From Bdellovibrio bacteriovorus HD100 (GTDB lineage Bacteria; Bdellovibrionota; Bdellovibrionia; Bdellovibrionales; Bdellovibrionaceae): a stretch of 64,000 nt of DNA. The translations under genes and the position numbers were made by a program. Where the stretch lies: contig NC_005363.1 of NCBI RefSeq assembly GCF_000196175.1, positions 3,658,001 through 3,722,000 of the forward strand. Direction: 5' to 3'. The notes beneath the pieces are model-generated. The model searched no databases, was not told the origin of the DNA, and saw nothing but the letters and a program-made list of their open reading frames with translations. Below, in pieces: positions 43,490 to 52,354 of the stretch; within the stretch, counting starts at the first letter, position 1, and each line of letters opens with the position of its first letter.

Positions 43490-44107
43490 ATGAGATTCAT
43501 AGCTTTTGACTTAGAGACCACTGGTACAGTTCCTGGAGTAGATCAAATCGTAGAAATCGGGGCCGTTCGTTTTATCGATGGCCAGCCCGAGGCGATCTTT
43601 GCCACTTTGATTGACCCACTTCGCCCTATCCCACCGGGAGCTTCGGCGGTGAACGGTATCTCTGATGATATGGTTAAAGGCAAACCCCTGATCGACACCA
43701 TCCTGCCGGCCTTTGCAGAGTTCTGCGGTGAGGATGTGCTGGTGGCGCACAATGCGCCTTTTGACTCCCAGTTCCTGATTGCTGACATTAAAAAGCATGA
43801 AACCACAGCTCCTCGTGGAGTGATTCTGGACAGCTTGCCAATCGCGCGTAAGGTCTTCCCAGGTCTTCCGAACTACAAACTGGGAACTTTGGTTCAGCAT
43901 TTGAAAATCCCGACTTCCAACTTCCACCGCGCTGAAGAAGATGCAACTTATCTGGGCCACATGTTCAGCCAGATGATGAAAAGAATCTCTATCGGCGGCC
44001 AGGCACCTCAGGTCGGAAATCTGATCGCCCTGACCGGCAAACCAGAACTGCGTTTCCCGCAGATCGTGCGCCAGCCAAAACAAATGGACTTCTTCGGAGG
44101 TCTTTAA
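43490..44107 (+). CDS. DnaQ-like 3'-5' exonuclease (DEDDh)
   Basis: 205 residues. FDLETTG gives the first Asp and Glu, HNAPFDSQFL the third, and HRAEEDATY the His and final Asp of the DEDDh site. It resembles the epsilon subunit of DNA polymerase III and stand-alone proofreading exonucleases; the main replicative dnaQ cannot be told from a paralogue here. ATG 43490 keeps the motif at the N-terminus; a longer frame from 43454 is rejected. Confidence 0.9.
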   Translation: MRFIAFDLETTGTVPGVDQIVEIGAVRFIDGQPEAIFATLIDPLRPIPPGASAVNGISDDMVKGKPLIDTILPAFAEFCGEDVLVAHNAPFDSQFLIADIKKHETTAPRGVILDSLPIARKVFPGLPNYKLGTLVQHLKIPTSNFHRAEEDATYLGHMFSQMMKRISIGGQAPQVGNLIALTGKPELRFPQIVRQPKQMDFFGGL

Positions 44108-44111
44108 AATC

Positions 44112-44133
44112 AGGCCCTTCGGGGCCTTTTTTG
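44112..44133 (+). terminator. Terminator of the exonuclease gene
   Basis: AGGCCC-TTCG-GGGCCT hairpin with a stable tetraloop followed by five T residues, four bases after the stop. Confidence 0.88.
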
Positions 44134-44158
44134 TTTCCTTAACCTTTAGGAGTCATAC

Positions 44159-44470
44159 ATGAATAAACTTATGATGCTGTCAGCGGCTTTGATGCTGACC
44201 TTGGCCTCCACCGGACAAGCGGCAACAAACTTTCCCGATCTTAAAACCTGCGAAGAGGCTGTTTTTTATGTGAAAAGCCTTGGTGACTGCAAAATCACAG
44301 AAGCTGAAAAGAACAAGTACACTCTGCCGGATCTTCCTGACAGCAAAATGCCCGAAGGCCTTGAGCAGGTTCTAAAAATGCTGGCCCTGGCGGAATGCGA
44401 AGGCGCCACTGCCGGAGCCCAGCGCGAATGCATCCAGCTTTGCAAAGATGTCTCTGTCTGTGCGAAATAG
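44159..44470 (+). CDS. Small secreted Cys-rich hypothetical protein
   Basis: 103 residues with signal peptide MNKLMMLSAALMLTLASTGQA. The mature part has six Cys (TCEEAVFY, GDCKI, AECEG, RECIQLCKDVSVC), likely three disulphides, and looks like a small helical secreted protein. TTTAGGAG precedes ATG 44159. No family recognised. Confidence 0.75.
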   Translation: MNKLMMLSAALMLTLASTGQAATNFPDLKTCEEAVFYVKSLGDCKITEAEKNKYTLPDLPDSKMPEGLEQVLKMLALAECEGATAGAQRECIQLCKDVSVCAK

Positions 44471-44496
44471 AAAAAGCCCCTGCAAAGGGGCTTTTT
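44471..44496. terminator. Bidirectional terminator between the Cys-rich gene and nadE
   Basis: AAAAAGCCCC, six-base loop TGCAAA, GGGGCTTTTT: a 10-bp stem flanked by A and T runs that serves both convergent genes. Confidence 0.9.
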
Positions 44497-44501
44497 AGTT
44501 T

Positions 44502-46124
44502 CTAGATTTCCCGCGCCCGGTGAGCCACCGGATATCTTCGGCCACGACCGAACGAGTGCTGCGACACTTTCAGTATCGGCGGCGCCTGCCAGCGCTTGAA
44601 TTCCGTGCGCATCAAAACAGGCAACAGCCATTTTTCGGTCGCTGATTTCGCCGGACCTGATTTTTCCACCAAATAAGTCACAGCCTTGTCCAAATCATCG
44701 TACTCAGGCAAAGAGTCCTGATCTTTTTGGTTCGGACGAAGTTCCGCCGATGGTGGACGATCAATGATCTCTTGAGGGATCACTTCACCTTGTTTGTTAT
44801 AGTATCTGGCCAGAGCATAAACTTGCGCTTTGGTCAGATCACCCAATGGCGCCAAACCACCGCACATGTCCCCGTACAACGTGGAATAGCCCGAGGCATA
44901 TTCACTCTTGTTCCCGGTCGTCAGCAGCATGCTGTTTTCCTTGTTGGACCAGGCCATCAAAGTCAGACCACGCAAACGCGCCTGCAGATTTTCATTCACG
45001 ATACTGAAACCCTCCAGCCCCAGGCCCTTGTTCAAAGCCTTCAGCACAGATTCATACATCGGACCGATTTCGACAGTTTTGAAATCCACACCCATATTGG
45101 AAGCCAGATCTTTTGCCAAAGTCAGACTTTGTGGAGCATTGAACGGACCCGGCAACCCCACACCCACAACATTCGCAGGCCCCAGGGCATCCACCGCCAA
45201 AACGGCCACGACCGCAGAATCAATCCCGCCGCTTAAGCCCAGATGAACTTTCTTGATGCCGGTCTTTTCACAGAAATCACGGATTCCCAAAACCAGCGCC
45301 CGGCGAAGTTCTTCGATGGCTTCAAGTTTGGGATTCTTGTTCCAGACTTCCAGGGTGTTAAGGTCAATCACGTTGATGTCTTCACTGAACTGCTGGCAGG
45401 TCAGAAGTTTTTTGCCTTTTTTATCCAGCACGAAGCTGCCGCCATCAAAGATGATTTCATCCTGCGCACCCACCAGATTCACGTACATGATCGGAGCGTT
45501 GAAATACGCCGCCGTTTTTTGTGTGACGTATTCACGCTGCTTCATCTTACCCACAAAGTAAGGCGAAGCGCTCAGATTGATGACCATGTCGATTTTTTGT
45601 TTTTTCACTTTGGCCAGAGGGTTTTCCCGGTAAGGGGAATTTCCCTTGGCATCCGGCCAGGCCCAGATGTCTTCACAGATGGTCAGGAAGAACTTCTTCC
45701 CTTTCCATTTGAAATAGTTTTTTGAAACGTCCCCGGATTCAATGAAGCGCGCTTCATCAAACACGTCGCCGGTCGGCAGAAGCTGTTTGTGGAAGAAGCG
45801 CGGTTTCTCACCCTTGGCAATCAAAGCGGCACTGTTGAAATAAGGACGCCCTTTTTTGGCCGGGTTTCTGGTGATCAGGCCCATGATCACGCCGATATTT
45901 TTTGGAAGTTTTTTGATCAGGTCTTTGAATTCAGCTTCTTGTTTGGCGACGAGCTTTTCACGCTCCAGAAGATCAAACGGGTGATAACCAAACAGGGTGC
46001 ATTCAGGGAAGACAACCAGATCACATTTTCTTTGAACGGCCTGGTTGACGAAATCGAGGATTTTTTCTTTGTTAAACTGAAAGTCAGCAAGAACTGGATT
46101 TATTTGGGCGACGGCGATTCTCAT
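44502..46124 (-). CDS. nadE: Glutamine-dependent NAD+ synthetase
   Basis: 540 residues. The N-terminal nitrilase-type amidase (about 1-255) has FPECTLFGYHP, a KQLLPTGDVFDEARF block and the catalytic Cys in TICEDIWAW; the C-terminal synthetase has the ATP-PPi loop GLSGGIDSA. It makes NAD from deamido-NAD with ammonia from glutamine. A nadD is fused to rsfS later in the window. It overlaps the DUF2203 gene by four bases. Confidence 0.96.
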   Translation of the reverse strand: MRIAVAQINPVLADFQFNKEKILDFVNQAVQRKCDLVVFPECTLFGYHPFDLLEREKLVAKQEAEFKDLIKKLPKNIGVIMGLITRNPAKKGRPYFNSAALIAKGEKPRFFHKQLLPTGDVFDEARFIESGDVSKNYFKWKGKKFFLTICEDIWAWPDAKGNSPYRENPLAKVKKQKIDMVINLSASPYFVGKMKQREYVTQKTAAYFNAPIMYVNLVGAQDEIIFDGGSFVLDKKGKKLLTCQQFSEDINVIDLNTLEVWNKNPKLEAIEELRRALVLGIRDFCEKTGIKKVHLGLSGGIDSAVVAVLAVDALGPANVVGVGLPGPFNAPQSLTLAKDLASNMGVDFKTVEIGPMYESVLKALNKGLGLEGFSIVNENLQARLRGLTLMAWSNKENSMLLTTGNKSEYASGYSTLYGDMCGGLAPLGDLTKAQVYALARYYNKQGEVIPQEIIDRPPSAELRPNQKDQDSLPEYDDLDKAVTYLVEKSGPAKSATEKWLLPVLMRTEFKRWQAPPILKVSQHSFGRGRRYPVAHRAREI

Positions 46125-46483
46125 TCAATCGTTATACGCCCAGAAAAGCCATCTTGGTAGCCGTGCCAGTGATTAATTTCAACTTCTGGATACTTCCAGC
46201 AATAGTAACCATCCCCATTGTCAAAATCAGCCATCCACAGGCCCTTGGGCTCGCCGCCCAGCTTTTCGATTTTAACCTGCCAGCGGTCAATAACAGAGTT
46301 GATCTGTGTTTCAATAACCGCCACTGACGGGTGGCTTTTGTCGGAATAGGCATCGATGCGGTTCAGGTGCTGTTTCACCTCACGGCAGGCCTCTTCCGTC
46401 ATACGATAAATGACGGGAAGCAAGCGGCGCGCTTCATCCAAGCTGAACGTTTTACTGCGATTGATCTCAATCACATTTTCCAA
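46121..46483 (-). CDS. DUF2203-family protein
   Basis: 120 residues. FSLDEARRLLPVIYRM at the N-terminus, then GLWMADF and YYCWKYPEVEINHWHGYQDG near the end, match the DUF2203 pattern as I recall it. Function unknown. The start is TTG 46483: GGGGGAG lies six bases upstream, and no ATG nearer keeps the N-terminal motif. It is coupled to nadE. Confidence 0.8.
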   Translation of the reverse strand: MENVIEINRSKTFSLDEARRLLPVIYRMTEEACREVKQHLNRIDAYSDKSHPSVAVIETQINSVIDRWQVKIEKLGGEPKGLWMADFDNGDGYYCWKYPEVEINHWHGYQDGFSGRITIE

Positions 46484-46568
46484 AGGAACTCCCCCATCAC
46501 TGAACAGATAGGCTGTATCCTTTAAAGCATGTACTGTTTCAAGAAATTAACGACATGACAGACAACTT

Positions 46569-46592
46569 AAGAATTTCTATGAAGAATTTCTA
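46569..46592. repeat. Short perfect direct repeat upstream of the DUF2203-nadE operon
   Basis: AAGAATTTCTA occurs at 46569-46579 and again at 46582-46592, thirteen bases apart, in the gap between two leftward genes. It could be a protein-binding site or part of the promoter, or chance in AT-rich sequence. Confidence 0.35.
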
Positions 46593-46605
46593 AACGCGAC
46601 GCAGA

Positions 46606-47490
46606 CTATTTTTCAAAACTCTTCGACATTTGCAATGCCTGACCACCCAGGAACACAACCAGGGCCAGAATGATGGCGACGATGAACAGAATTCTTATAA
46701 AATTTCCAATGGTGAACGGTTCTTCCTCTTTTTCAAAGGTTTTGACCGGCGGCTTTTTCACCGCAAGCTTTTTCACCGGCGGAGTCAGGGATTCCCCGGT
46801 TACAATCGATGCTTTTCCTTCACCGTTTGCCTTTTTTTCCAGTTTTTTTCGTTCCATTTCGGTCAGTCCCGAAATCGCCACAGATCTGGTTTTGCCGGGA
46901 CGAAGGCCATAGCTGCCGCCACTGCTGCCGCGGAAGAATCCGCCGCTGCCGCCGCCCTCCAAAGCGATTTCAACGACCTTTCCTTGCGCGCCCCCTCCGG
47001 ATTCCACGCCCGAAGACGGACGACGCCCACGATTCATAAAACGACTGCCCCCGCGGGACTGGGATCCGGCATAGGTTCCTCCACTGGAGCCGCCACCACC
47101 ACTGCCGCTGCTGCCATCACTGCCCGAGCCGCTGCCCGATCCGTCTTTGTTGGACCCCGAACCACTGCCGCTGGAACCCCCACTGCCACTTCCATTGGGC
47201 GGACGGCCGTTCGCCCACGTTCCAGCCTGGAATCGGGCATTACAACCTTCATCTTCCACGGCGGTGTCTTCGCTTCCGATCGAAGGAAGTTCACCCATTT
47301 CCAGCAAACATTGCACGTAAGAGCCCATGTAGTTTTTGATGAAGGCGTCCATGGGTTTGATAATTTGAGACGTCAGCCCGATCAGTAATGCGACAATGAT
47401 CACGAGCATAAGGACATACTCGAGCGCGGCCTGACCTCGCTCGCTGGGTAGTCCAGATGTAAGTTGAGATTTCTTCACTCGTAAGAGCAT
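46606..47490 (-). CDS. Prepilin-like (class III signal) Gly/Ser-rich membrane protein
   Basis: 294 residues. The N-terminus reads SERGQAALEYVLMLVIIVA, a type IV/Flp prepilin site (Gly, then Glu at +5) followed by a hydrophobic stalk. A middle region about 100-165 is almost only Gly and Ser with a few Asp/Asn, and a second membrane segment lies near the C-terminus (IRILFIVAIILALVVFLGG). The N-terminal part resembles TadE/Flp-like pseudopilins. The start is 19 bases from the divergent TPR gene. Confidence 0.7.
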   Translation of the reverse strand: MLLRVKKSQLTSGLPSERGQAALEYVLMLVIIVALLIGLTSQIIKPMDAFIKNYMGSYVQCLLEMGELPSIGSEDTAVEDEGCNARFQAGTWANGRPPNGSGSGGSSGSGSGSNKDGSGSGSGSDGSSGSGGGGSSGGTYAGSQSRGGSRFMNRGRRPSSGVESGGGAQGKVVEIALEGGGSGGFFRGSSGGSYGLRPGKTRSVAISGLTEMERKKLEKKANGEGKASIVTGESLTPPVKKLAVKKPPVKTFEKEEEPFTIGNFIRILFIVAIILALVVFLGGQALQMSKSFEK

Positions 47491-47509
47491 TTAGGTCATA
47501 ATACAGCAT

Positions 47510-48841
47510 ATGCCCAATGGACTGAATTTCAATCGACTCATATTTACTGTGTTCTTGGCTTTTGTCTCATTTCTGGACATCGTTCCTCCTCAAGCCTTAG
47601 CGGCAGAGCAGACCAAAGACGAGTTCTCTCTCTTTGAAGACGAGATGAAACCGGCAGCGACTCCGCCTGCTCCGGTCGTAAAACCCACCGCTCCCACCAT
47701 CAGCAAGCCGACTGTGAATAAACCCACGGTGACGGCACCGAAAGTGGAAACTCCGAAAGTCGAAGCTCCTGCAGTCCCGGCCACTCCGGCCGCTCCGGAA
47801 AAGACCGCCGTGACGGTGCCGAAACCTGAAGCCGTTGCGGCCCCCGTGACAGCAGCTCCGGCTGAAGAAACCCCGGACCAAAAAATCGAACGCCTGAAGA
47901 AAGAAATCCGCGCCAGCCCCAAAAACGCACGCCTGATTGTGGATCTGGCGGAAGAACTTTACAAAAAAGAAGAGTACGAAAAGATCACCCTGCTTTTGTG
48001 GAAACACGTCGACAAAATCGACCGCCGCGGACTTTTGATCCTGGCCAGATCCCATGAAAAGCGCAAAGAGCCAACGGAAATGATCCGTTCGCTGAACGTG
48101 CTTCTGGGTAAGGACGAAAAAGACTTTGAGGCTTACAACCTGATGGGGAACGCCCACACCCTTCAGCGCAAAACCAAAGATGCGATGGAAGCCTACAAAA
48201 AGTCCATCGAACTCAATGCCAAGTATGAGCCGGCGTACGACGGACTGATCTCGCTTTACGAAAAGCGTGACACTCCGAACCTCTATGAACTGCGTATTCT
48301 GTTGCAGGACATGGTGCAAAACATCGGTCCACGCCCGCAGTACTTAAGAAAGCTTTGCGAGATCAACACCCGCGACGGCACTTACGAGCCCGCGGTGCAG
48401 TCCTGCAAGGAGGCCATTCAGAAAGACCCTAAAATCGCCGACGCTTACGTTTACCTGGGACTTTCCTACAAGGCCCTGGGGGAAGATGCCATCGCGGTAA
48501 AAACCCTTAAAAAGGCCGCTGGCGACTTCCCTAAATCAGAACTGGCGCAATACCATTATGGCGCCCTGCTAGAAGAGCAGAAAAACTATATCGAGGCGAT
48601 GAAGGTGTTTAAATCCGGCACAGAGGCCGATGCCCAGGCGGGACGCTCGTGGCTGGGGCTTGCCACCACGTCGTTTGAGCTCCGCAAGTACGAAATTTCG
48701 CTGATGGCATACAAGAACGCCTGCAAATTTGACAAAAAAAATGCCGTGGCCTTTAGAAGAGCCACGACAGTTTTAAGAAACGCAAAAAATAACAAATGGA
48801 CCGACCAGTTTGAACAGGCCTCGGAAAACTGTACGTTCTAG
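47510..48841 (+). CDS. Secreted TPR protein with a Pro/Val/Lys linker
   Basis: 443 residues. Signal peptide to about residue 32 (PPQALAAEQ), a low-complexity linker of Pro-Ala-Lys-Val-Thr repeats (about 45-125), then about eight tetratricopeptide units (KDAMEAYKKSIELNAKYEP, AVQSCKEAIQKDPKIA). It would scaffold a periplasmic or outer-membrane complex. It is divergent from the prepilin-like gene, so a pilus or secretion role is plausible. It overlaps rimO by four bases at the 3' end. Confidence 0.8.
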   Translation: MPNGLNFNRLIFTVFLAFVSFLDIVPPQALAAEQTKDEFSLFEDEMKPAATPPAPVVKPTAPTISKPTVNKPTVTAPKVETPKVEAPAVPATPAAPEKTAVTVPKPEAVAAPVTAAPAEETPDQKIERLKKEIRASPKNARLIVDLAEELYKKEEYEKITLLLWKHVDKIDRRGLLILARSHEKRKEPTEMIRSLNVLLGKDEKDFEAYNLMGNAHTLQRKTKDAMEAYKKSIELNAKYEPAYDGLISLYEKRDTPNLYELRILLQDMVQNIGPRPQYLRKLCEINTRDGTYEPAVQSCKEAIQKDPKIADAYVYLGLSYKALGEDAIAVKTLKKAAGDFPKSELAQYHYGALLEEQKNYIEAMKVFKSGTEADAQAGRSWLGLATTSFELRKYEISLMAYKNACKFDKKNAVAFRRATTVLRNAKNNKWTDQFEQASENCTF

Positions 48842-50211
48842 TTTTCAACCACGATCTCACCGATGAGATCGTATTCCATGTTGTCGGTGATATGAACTTT
48901 CACCATGTCGCCGACCTGAGCCTGACCGTCATTGATCAGAACCACACCGTCGATATCCGGAGCCTGACCCCAGAAACGGCCCTGCAACAGCAGGTCGGTT
49001 TCCTCTGAGAAGCCTTCCACGATCACCTGCAAAGTTTTACCGACAAAGTCGCTGTGCTTTTCACGGGAGATGTTCTGCTGAACTTCCATCAAAGCATCGT
49101 GACGGTATTGTTTTGTTTCCTCGTCGATCTGGTTTTCCATGCGACCGCCCGGAGTGTTTTCTTCCGGAGAGTATTTGAAGCAACCCACGCGGTCGAACTG
49201 CTGTTCAGCCACGAAATTCAGAAGCTCTTCGAACTGCTCCTGGGTTTCACCCGGGAAGCCCACGATGAACTGCGTGCGGATCACTGCTTCCGGCAGATGT
49301 TCACGGATGTTCATCAGTGCCGTTTCGATTTCGTCACGGGTCATTTTGCGGTTCATGGATTTCAGAACCTGATCGTTCACGTGCTGCAAAGGCATGTCGA
49401 AGTACTTCACGATCTTGGTGCTGTTTTTGATAACCTGAACCATCTCTTGTGTGATGCCATCTGGATACAGATACATCAAACGGATCCACTGCAGGCCTTC
49501 CACCTGATCCAGAGCTTTCAACAGCTCCACCGGGCTTTCTTTGCGAGTTGGATCTTTACGACGGATATCAAAACCATAATCTGTGAAATCGTGGCTGATG
49601 ATGATCAGCTCTTTCACGCCGCCAGCAACCAGCAATTTTGCTTCGGCCACGATCGCATCGATGGAGCGGGACTGCAGGTTGCCACGGATCAAAGGGATCG
49701 CGCAGAACGCACAACGCTTCATGCAGCCTTCAGAGATTTTCAAATACGCACGGTGACCCGGCTGGGAGTTCACTCGCGGAGTCGCTTCTTCCTGCAGATA
49801 AGTTGGCAGGTTGAAGAAGGTCTTCTGTTTTTCACCTTCATCAGAGTTTTTCAGGATTTTCGCAATGTTCTGGAACTCACCAGAGCCCACGAATAAATCC
49901 GCTTCCGGCAAACCTTCCACCAGGTCGTCTTTATAACGCTGGGTCAGGCAACCCGCGACAACAACCTTTTTGATTTTGCCTTCCTGCTTCAGGTCACTCA
50001 TGTCCAGAATGCGCTGAATGGATTCTTTTTTGGAGTCCTCGATGAAACCACAGGTGTTCACGATGACCGTGTCGGCCTGATCCGCCTCACCCACAACCTC
50101 ATAGCCGTCTTTCATCAAAGTGCCGGCCATGATTTCGCTGTCGACAAGATTCTTCGGGCAACCCAGAGAGATAAAGTGAACTTTTTTGTTTTGAGCAGTC
50201 TCTTGTTTCAT
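48838..50211 (-). CDS. rimO: Ribosomal protein S12 methylthiotransferase
   Basis: 457 residues. MTTase N-terminal domain (SLGCPKNLVDSE), radical SAM domain with CMKRCAFC, and a C-terminal TRAM domain. It adds a methylthio group to an Asp of ribosomal protein S12. The SLGCPKN and GCMKRC patterns separate it from MiaB. It is the last gene of a comF-lolA-rimO leftward group, overlapping lolA by four bases. Confidence 0.96.
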   Translation of the reverse strand: MKQETAQNKKVHFISLGCPKNLVDSEIMAGTLMKDGYEVVGEADQADTVIVNTCGFIEDSKKESIQRILDMSDLKQEGKIKKVVVAGCLTQRYKDDLVEGLPEADLFVGSGEFQNIAKILKNSDEGEKQKTFFNLPTYLQEEATPRVNSQPGHRAYLKISEGCMKRCAFCAIPLIRGNLQSRSIDAIVAEAKLLVAGGVKELIIISHDFTDYGFDIRRKDPTRKESPVELLKALDQVEGLQWIRLMYLYPDGITQEMVQVIKNSTKIVKYFDMPLQHVNDQVLKSMNRKMTRDEIETALMNIREHLPEAVIRTQFIVGFPGETQEQFEELLNFVAEQQFDRVGCFKYSPEENTPGGRMENQIDEETKQYRHDALMEVQQNISREKHSDFVGKTLQVIVEGFSEETDLLLQGRFWGQAPDIDGVVLINDGQAQVGDMVKVHITDNMEYDLIGEIVVEN

Positions 50212-50858
50212 AGGTCGGTTACCTGTGCATCTTTTGGCGGTTGATATTTGAACAGTTTCTTATTTTCTTTTTTCAGGAACTTCACATCGGAAAACTTCAT
50301 GGTGGTCAGGTTTCCGATATCATCCAAGTAGGAAATCGTCTGCAGCGTGTTGTCCTTGGGCTTCACTGTCAGCTTCAGGGACTTCACGGTCAGGCCGCCA
50401 TTGAGCGGCTGCACTTCGATGTTGACCAGCTCCCCGTCTTTTTCCTCTTTCAGGATCTTGAAGTTTTTGTTCAGATCCTCACCCAGCAAAGAAGAAATCA
50501 GAATGTGGGACTTGGTCTTTTTGTCGACGACACCTTTTGCCACCTGCACGGCCCCGCCAAATTCTTTTGGTGGCACCTGCACGCTCCAGATGGTTTTACC
50601 ATCGAACACCAGCAGCGTTTCTTCCGGCTTGGTGTTTTCCCAGCGGAACTTTCCGTTGGCCAGATAGATTTTGCCGTCGTACTTGGTTTCTTTGCCAAGC
50701 AGTTCAGACTTCACAGTCTTTTCCACATTCATTTCCACAAGCTTTGTGGTGCGGTATTTTTTCGCGACTTTCTGAAGAGCGCCGTTGCCTGTGACGGCCG
50801 CCATAGCACTCAGAGAAAACAGGAATGTCAGGACCAGGGAAAGAGTCGATCTAAGCAT
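50208..50858 (-). CDS. lolA: Outer-membrane lipoprotein carrier LolA
   Basis: 216 residues with a signal peptide (MLRSTLSLVLTFLFSLSAMA). The mature fold follows LolA/LolB: GKIYLANGKFRWEN, LLVFDGKTIWSV and DDIGNLTTMKFSDVKF. It ferries lipoproteins across the periplasm. The upstream frame to 51050 lies inside comF and is rejected; ATG 50858 overlaps the comF stop. Confidence 0.92.
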   Translation of the reverse strand: MLRSTLSLVLTFLFSLSAMAAVTGNGALQKVAKKYRTTKLVEMNVEKTVKSELLGKETKYDGKIYLANGKFRWENTKPEETLLVFDGKTIWSVQVPPKEFGGAVQVAKGVVDKKTKSHILISSLLGEDLNKNFKILKEEKDGELVNIEVQPLNGGLTVKSLKLTVKPKDNTLQTISYLDDIGNLTTMKFSDVKFLKKENKKLFKYQPPKDAQVTDL

Positions 50859-51525
50859 GCGGGTTTTGTAGCATATCCGTGGACGCTCCGCAAGAGAGGC
50901 CCCTCTCAGCCAAGACCCAAACTTCAAAGTGAGGGGGACTCCCGAGCGCCAGCCGGGCGGCGCGCGCTGTAGAGCCCGTTGTAAGGACGTCGTCGACAAA
51001 GATCCAGAGGATGTCTGTCGAGTTTTTGGACAGCTCTGTATTTTTTTCAACCAGTTCCATCGCGATCAAGGCCCGCTCCCCGCGGTCGGCCCGGCGCTGC
51101 TTCCCTGAAGTGGCTTTGCGCAAACAGGGAAAGTAGACTCCCCCCATGTGAGCTGCCAGCGCTCTGGCAAAAAGCGAGGCATGATCTTCAGCACCGGACT
51201 TCGACGGTGCGGGAACAAAGTGCAGTCTTCGTCCGGCGGGCAGGTCCGGCACATGCTGCTGCACCATCATCTGCGCAAAGTGCTGCCAGCCCTGTTTGTT
51301 GTGCCGGCCCTTTAAACTCAGGACCAGCGCTGACAGCAGATCACTTTCCCCGGGATTCCACGAATACAGCGCCCGCAGCCACTCCTGCCTGCGGCGGCGT
51401 TGATGGGGATAGTGGTTCAACACTTCATGACAGGGAACACACATCCCCGCCCTCTCCACCTCCAATGATCCGCAGTGCAGACAGGCGGACAGTCGCTCTT
51501 TAAGCATTTTCAACAAGGAATTCAT
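50851..51525 (-). CDS. comF: ComF-family phosphoribosyltransferase-like protein
   Basis: 224 residues. An N-terminal zinc finger (CLHCGSLE ... MCVPCHE) and a C-terminal phosphoribosyltransferase domain with WIFVDDVLTTGSTA, the PRPP loop. ComFC proteins aid DNA uptake in competent bacteria (family knowledge); whether this organism is transformable is not shown here. It overlaps lolA by eight bases. Confidence 0.9.
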   Translation of the reverse strand: MNSLLKMLKERLSACLHCGSLEVERAGMCVPCHEVLNHYPHQRRRRQEWLRALYSWNPGESDLLSALVLSLKGRHNKQGWQHFAQMMVQQHVPDLPAGRRLHFVPAPSKSGAEDHASLFARALAAHMGGVYFPCLRKATSGKQRRADRGERALIAMELVEKNTELSKNSTDILWIFVDDVLTTGSTARAARLALGSPPHFEVWVLAERGLSCGASTDMLQNPHA

Positions 51526-51595
51526 TCTTTCGCGTCACTGCAAATTCTTTGACAGTCCCTGACAGCAGGCCTAGAACCGAAAGAGTGAGGGGTTT

Positions 51596-52354
51596 ATGAG
51601 GGCACTTTTCGTTTCATTGATGATTCTGTCTGCTTCCGCCACGGCCGTGGCCGGTCTTTCTTCCATCCGCCATTCCGGTGAATCTTTTGAGGCGGCTCGC
51701 CAGCGCAGCACTCCGGTGTGGGAACTCTTTGGTCGCGGCAGCTATCCTGATCGCATGAAAAAACCCATGAAAGAGCTGAACATTCAGGACATCCCGGATG
51801 TGGGTTCTTACGCGGATCTGGAACGGGAATTCAAATACGTGCGTGACACCCGCTTTATTGCCGATGCCGAACCTTTTGCCCGCCGCCTGACCTGGATGTA
51901 TCCGGACGATGGCTGTTATGCCCGTGCGGAACTGGCCGCTACCGAGCTGGTGGAACACCAGTTCACCACACCTAAAAAGATTTTTGTTTTCGGGAACCTG
52001 TACGCTCCGACCCAGAACGCCCCGGGTGGCTCTGTTTCCTGGTGGTATCACGTGGCCGTAACCTACCGAGTAGGTAACGAAGTTTACGTCTTTGACCCGG
52101 CTATCAATCCGGAAAAACCGGTGACTTTGGTTGAATGGAACAAGGCCGTGGGTGGCGAAAAAAGCCAGGTGCAGTACACCATCTGCTCTCACAAAACATT
52201 TGATCCGGGCTCAGACTGCCTGAATCCACGCGCTCTGTCTGAACAAGAAGCCATCTCGGAACAAAAGAATTTCCTGAGCCTTGAATGGAACCGTCTGTTG
52301 GATCTGGATCGCGATCCGGAGAAAGAACTGGGTAACGAGCCACCTTGGCTCTAG
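51596..52354 (+). CDS. Secreted protein-glutaminase-like enzyme
   Basis: 252 residues with a signal peptide (about 1-19). The core has DDGCYARAELA (Cys about 104), WWYHVAVTY (His about 151) and VYVFDPAIN (Asp about 165), the Cys-His-Asp triad and spacing of protein-glutamine glutaminases (Chryseobacterium PG family). Such enzymes deamidate glutamine side chains in proteins. A role on prey or envelope proteins is inference. No propeptide as long as that of the Chryseobacterium enzyme is obvious. Confidence 0.75.
   Translation: MRALFVSLMILSASATAVAGLSSIRHSGESFEAARQRSTPVWELFGRGSYPDRMKKPMKELNIQDIPDVGSYADLEREFKYVRDTRFIADAEPFARRLTWMYPDDGCYARAELAATELVEHQFTTPKKIFVFGNLYAPTQNAPGGSVSWWYHVAVTYRVGNEVYVFDPAINPEKPVTLVEWNKAVGGEKSQVQYTICSHKTFDPGSDCLNPRALSEQEAISEQKNFLSLEWNRLLDLDRDPEKELGNEPPWL

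Noticed and set aside
46900-47200. The Gly/Ser-rich region as a degenerate repeat array or misassembly.
   Set aside because: The frame is open across the stretch, and the pilin-type N-terminus and C-terminal membrane segment stay in the same frame.
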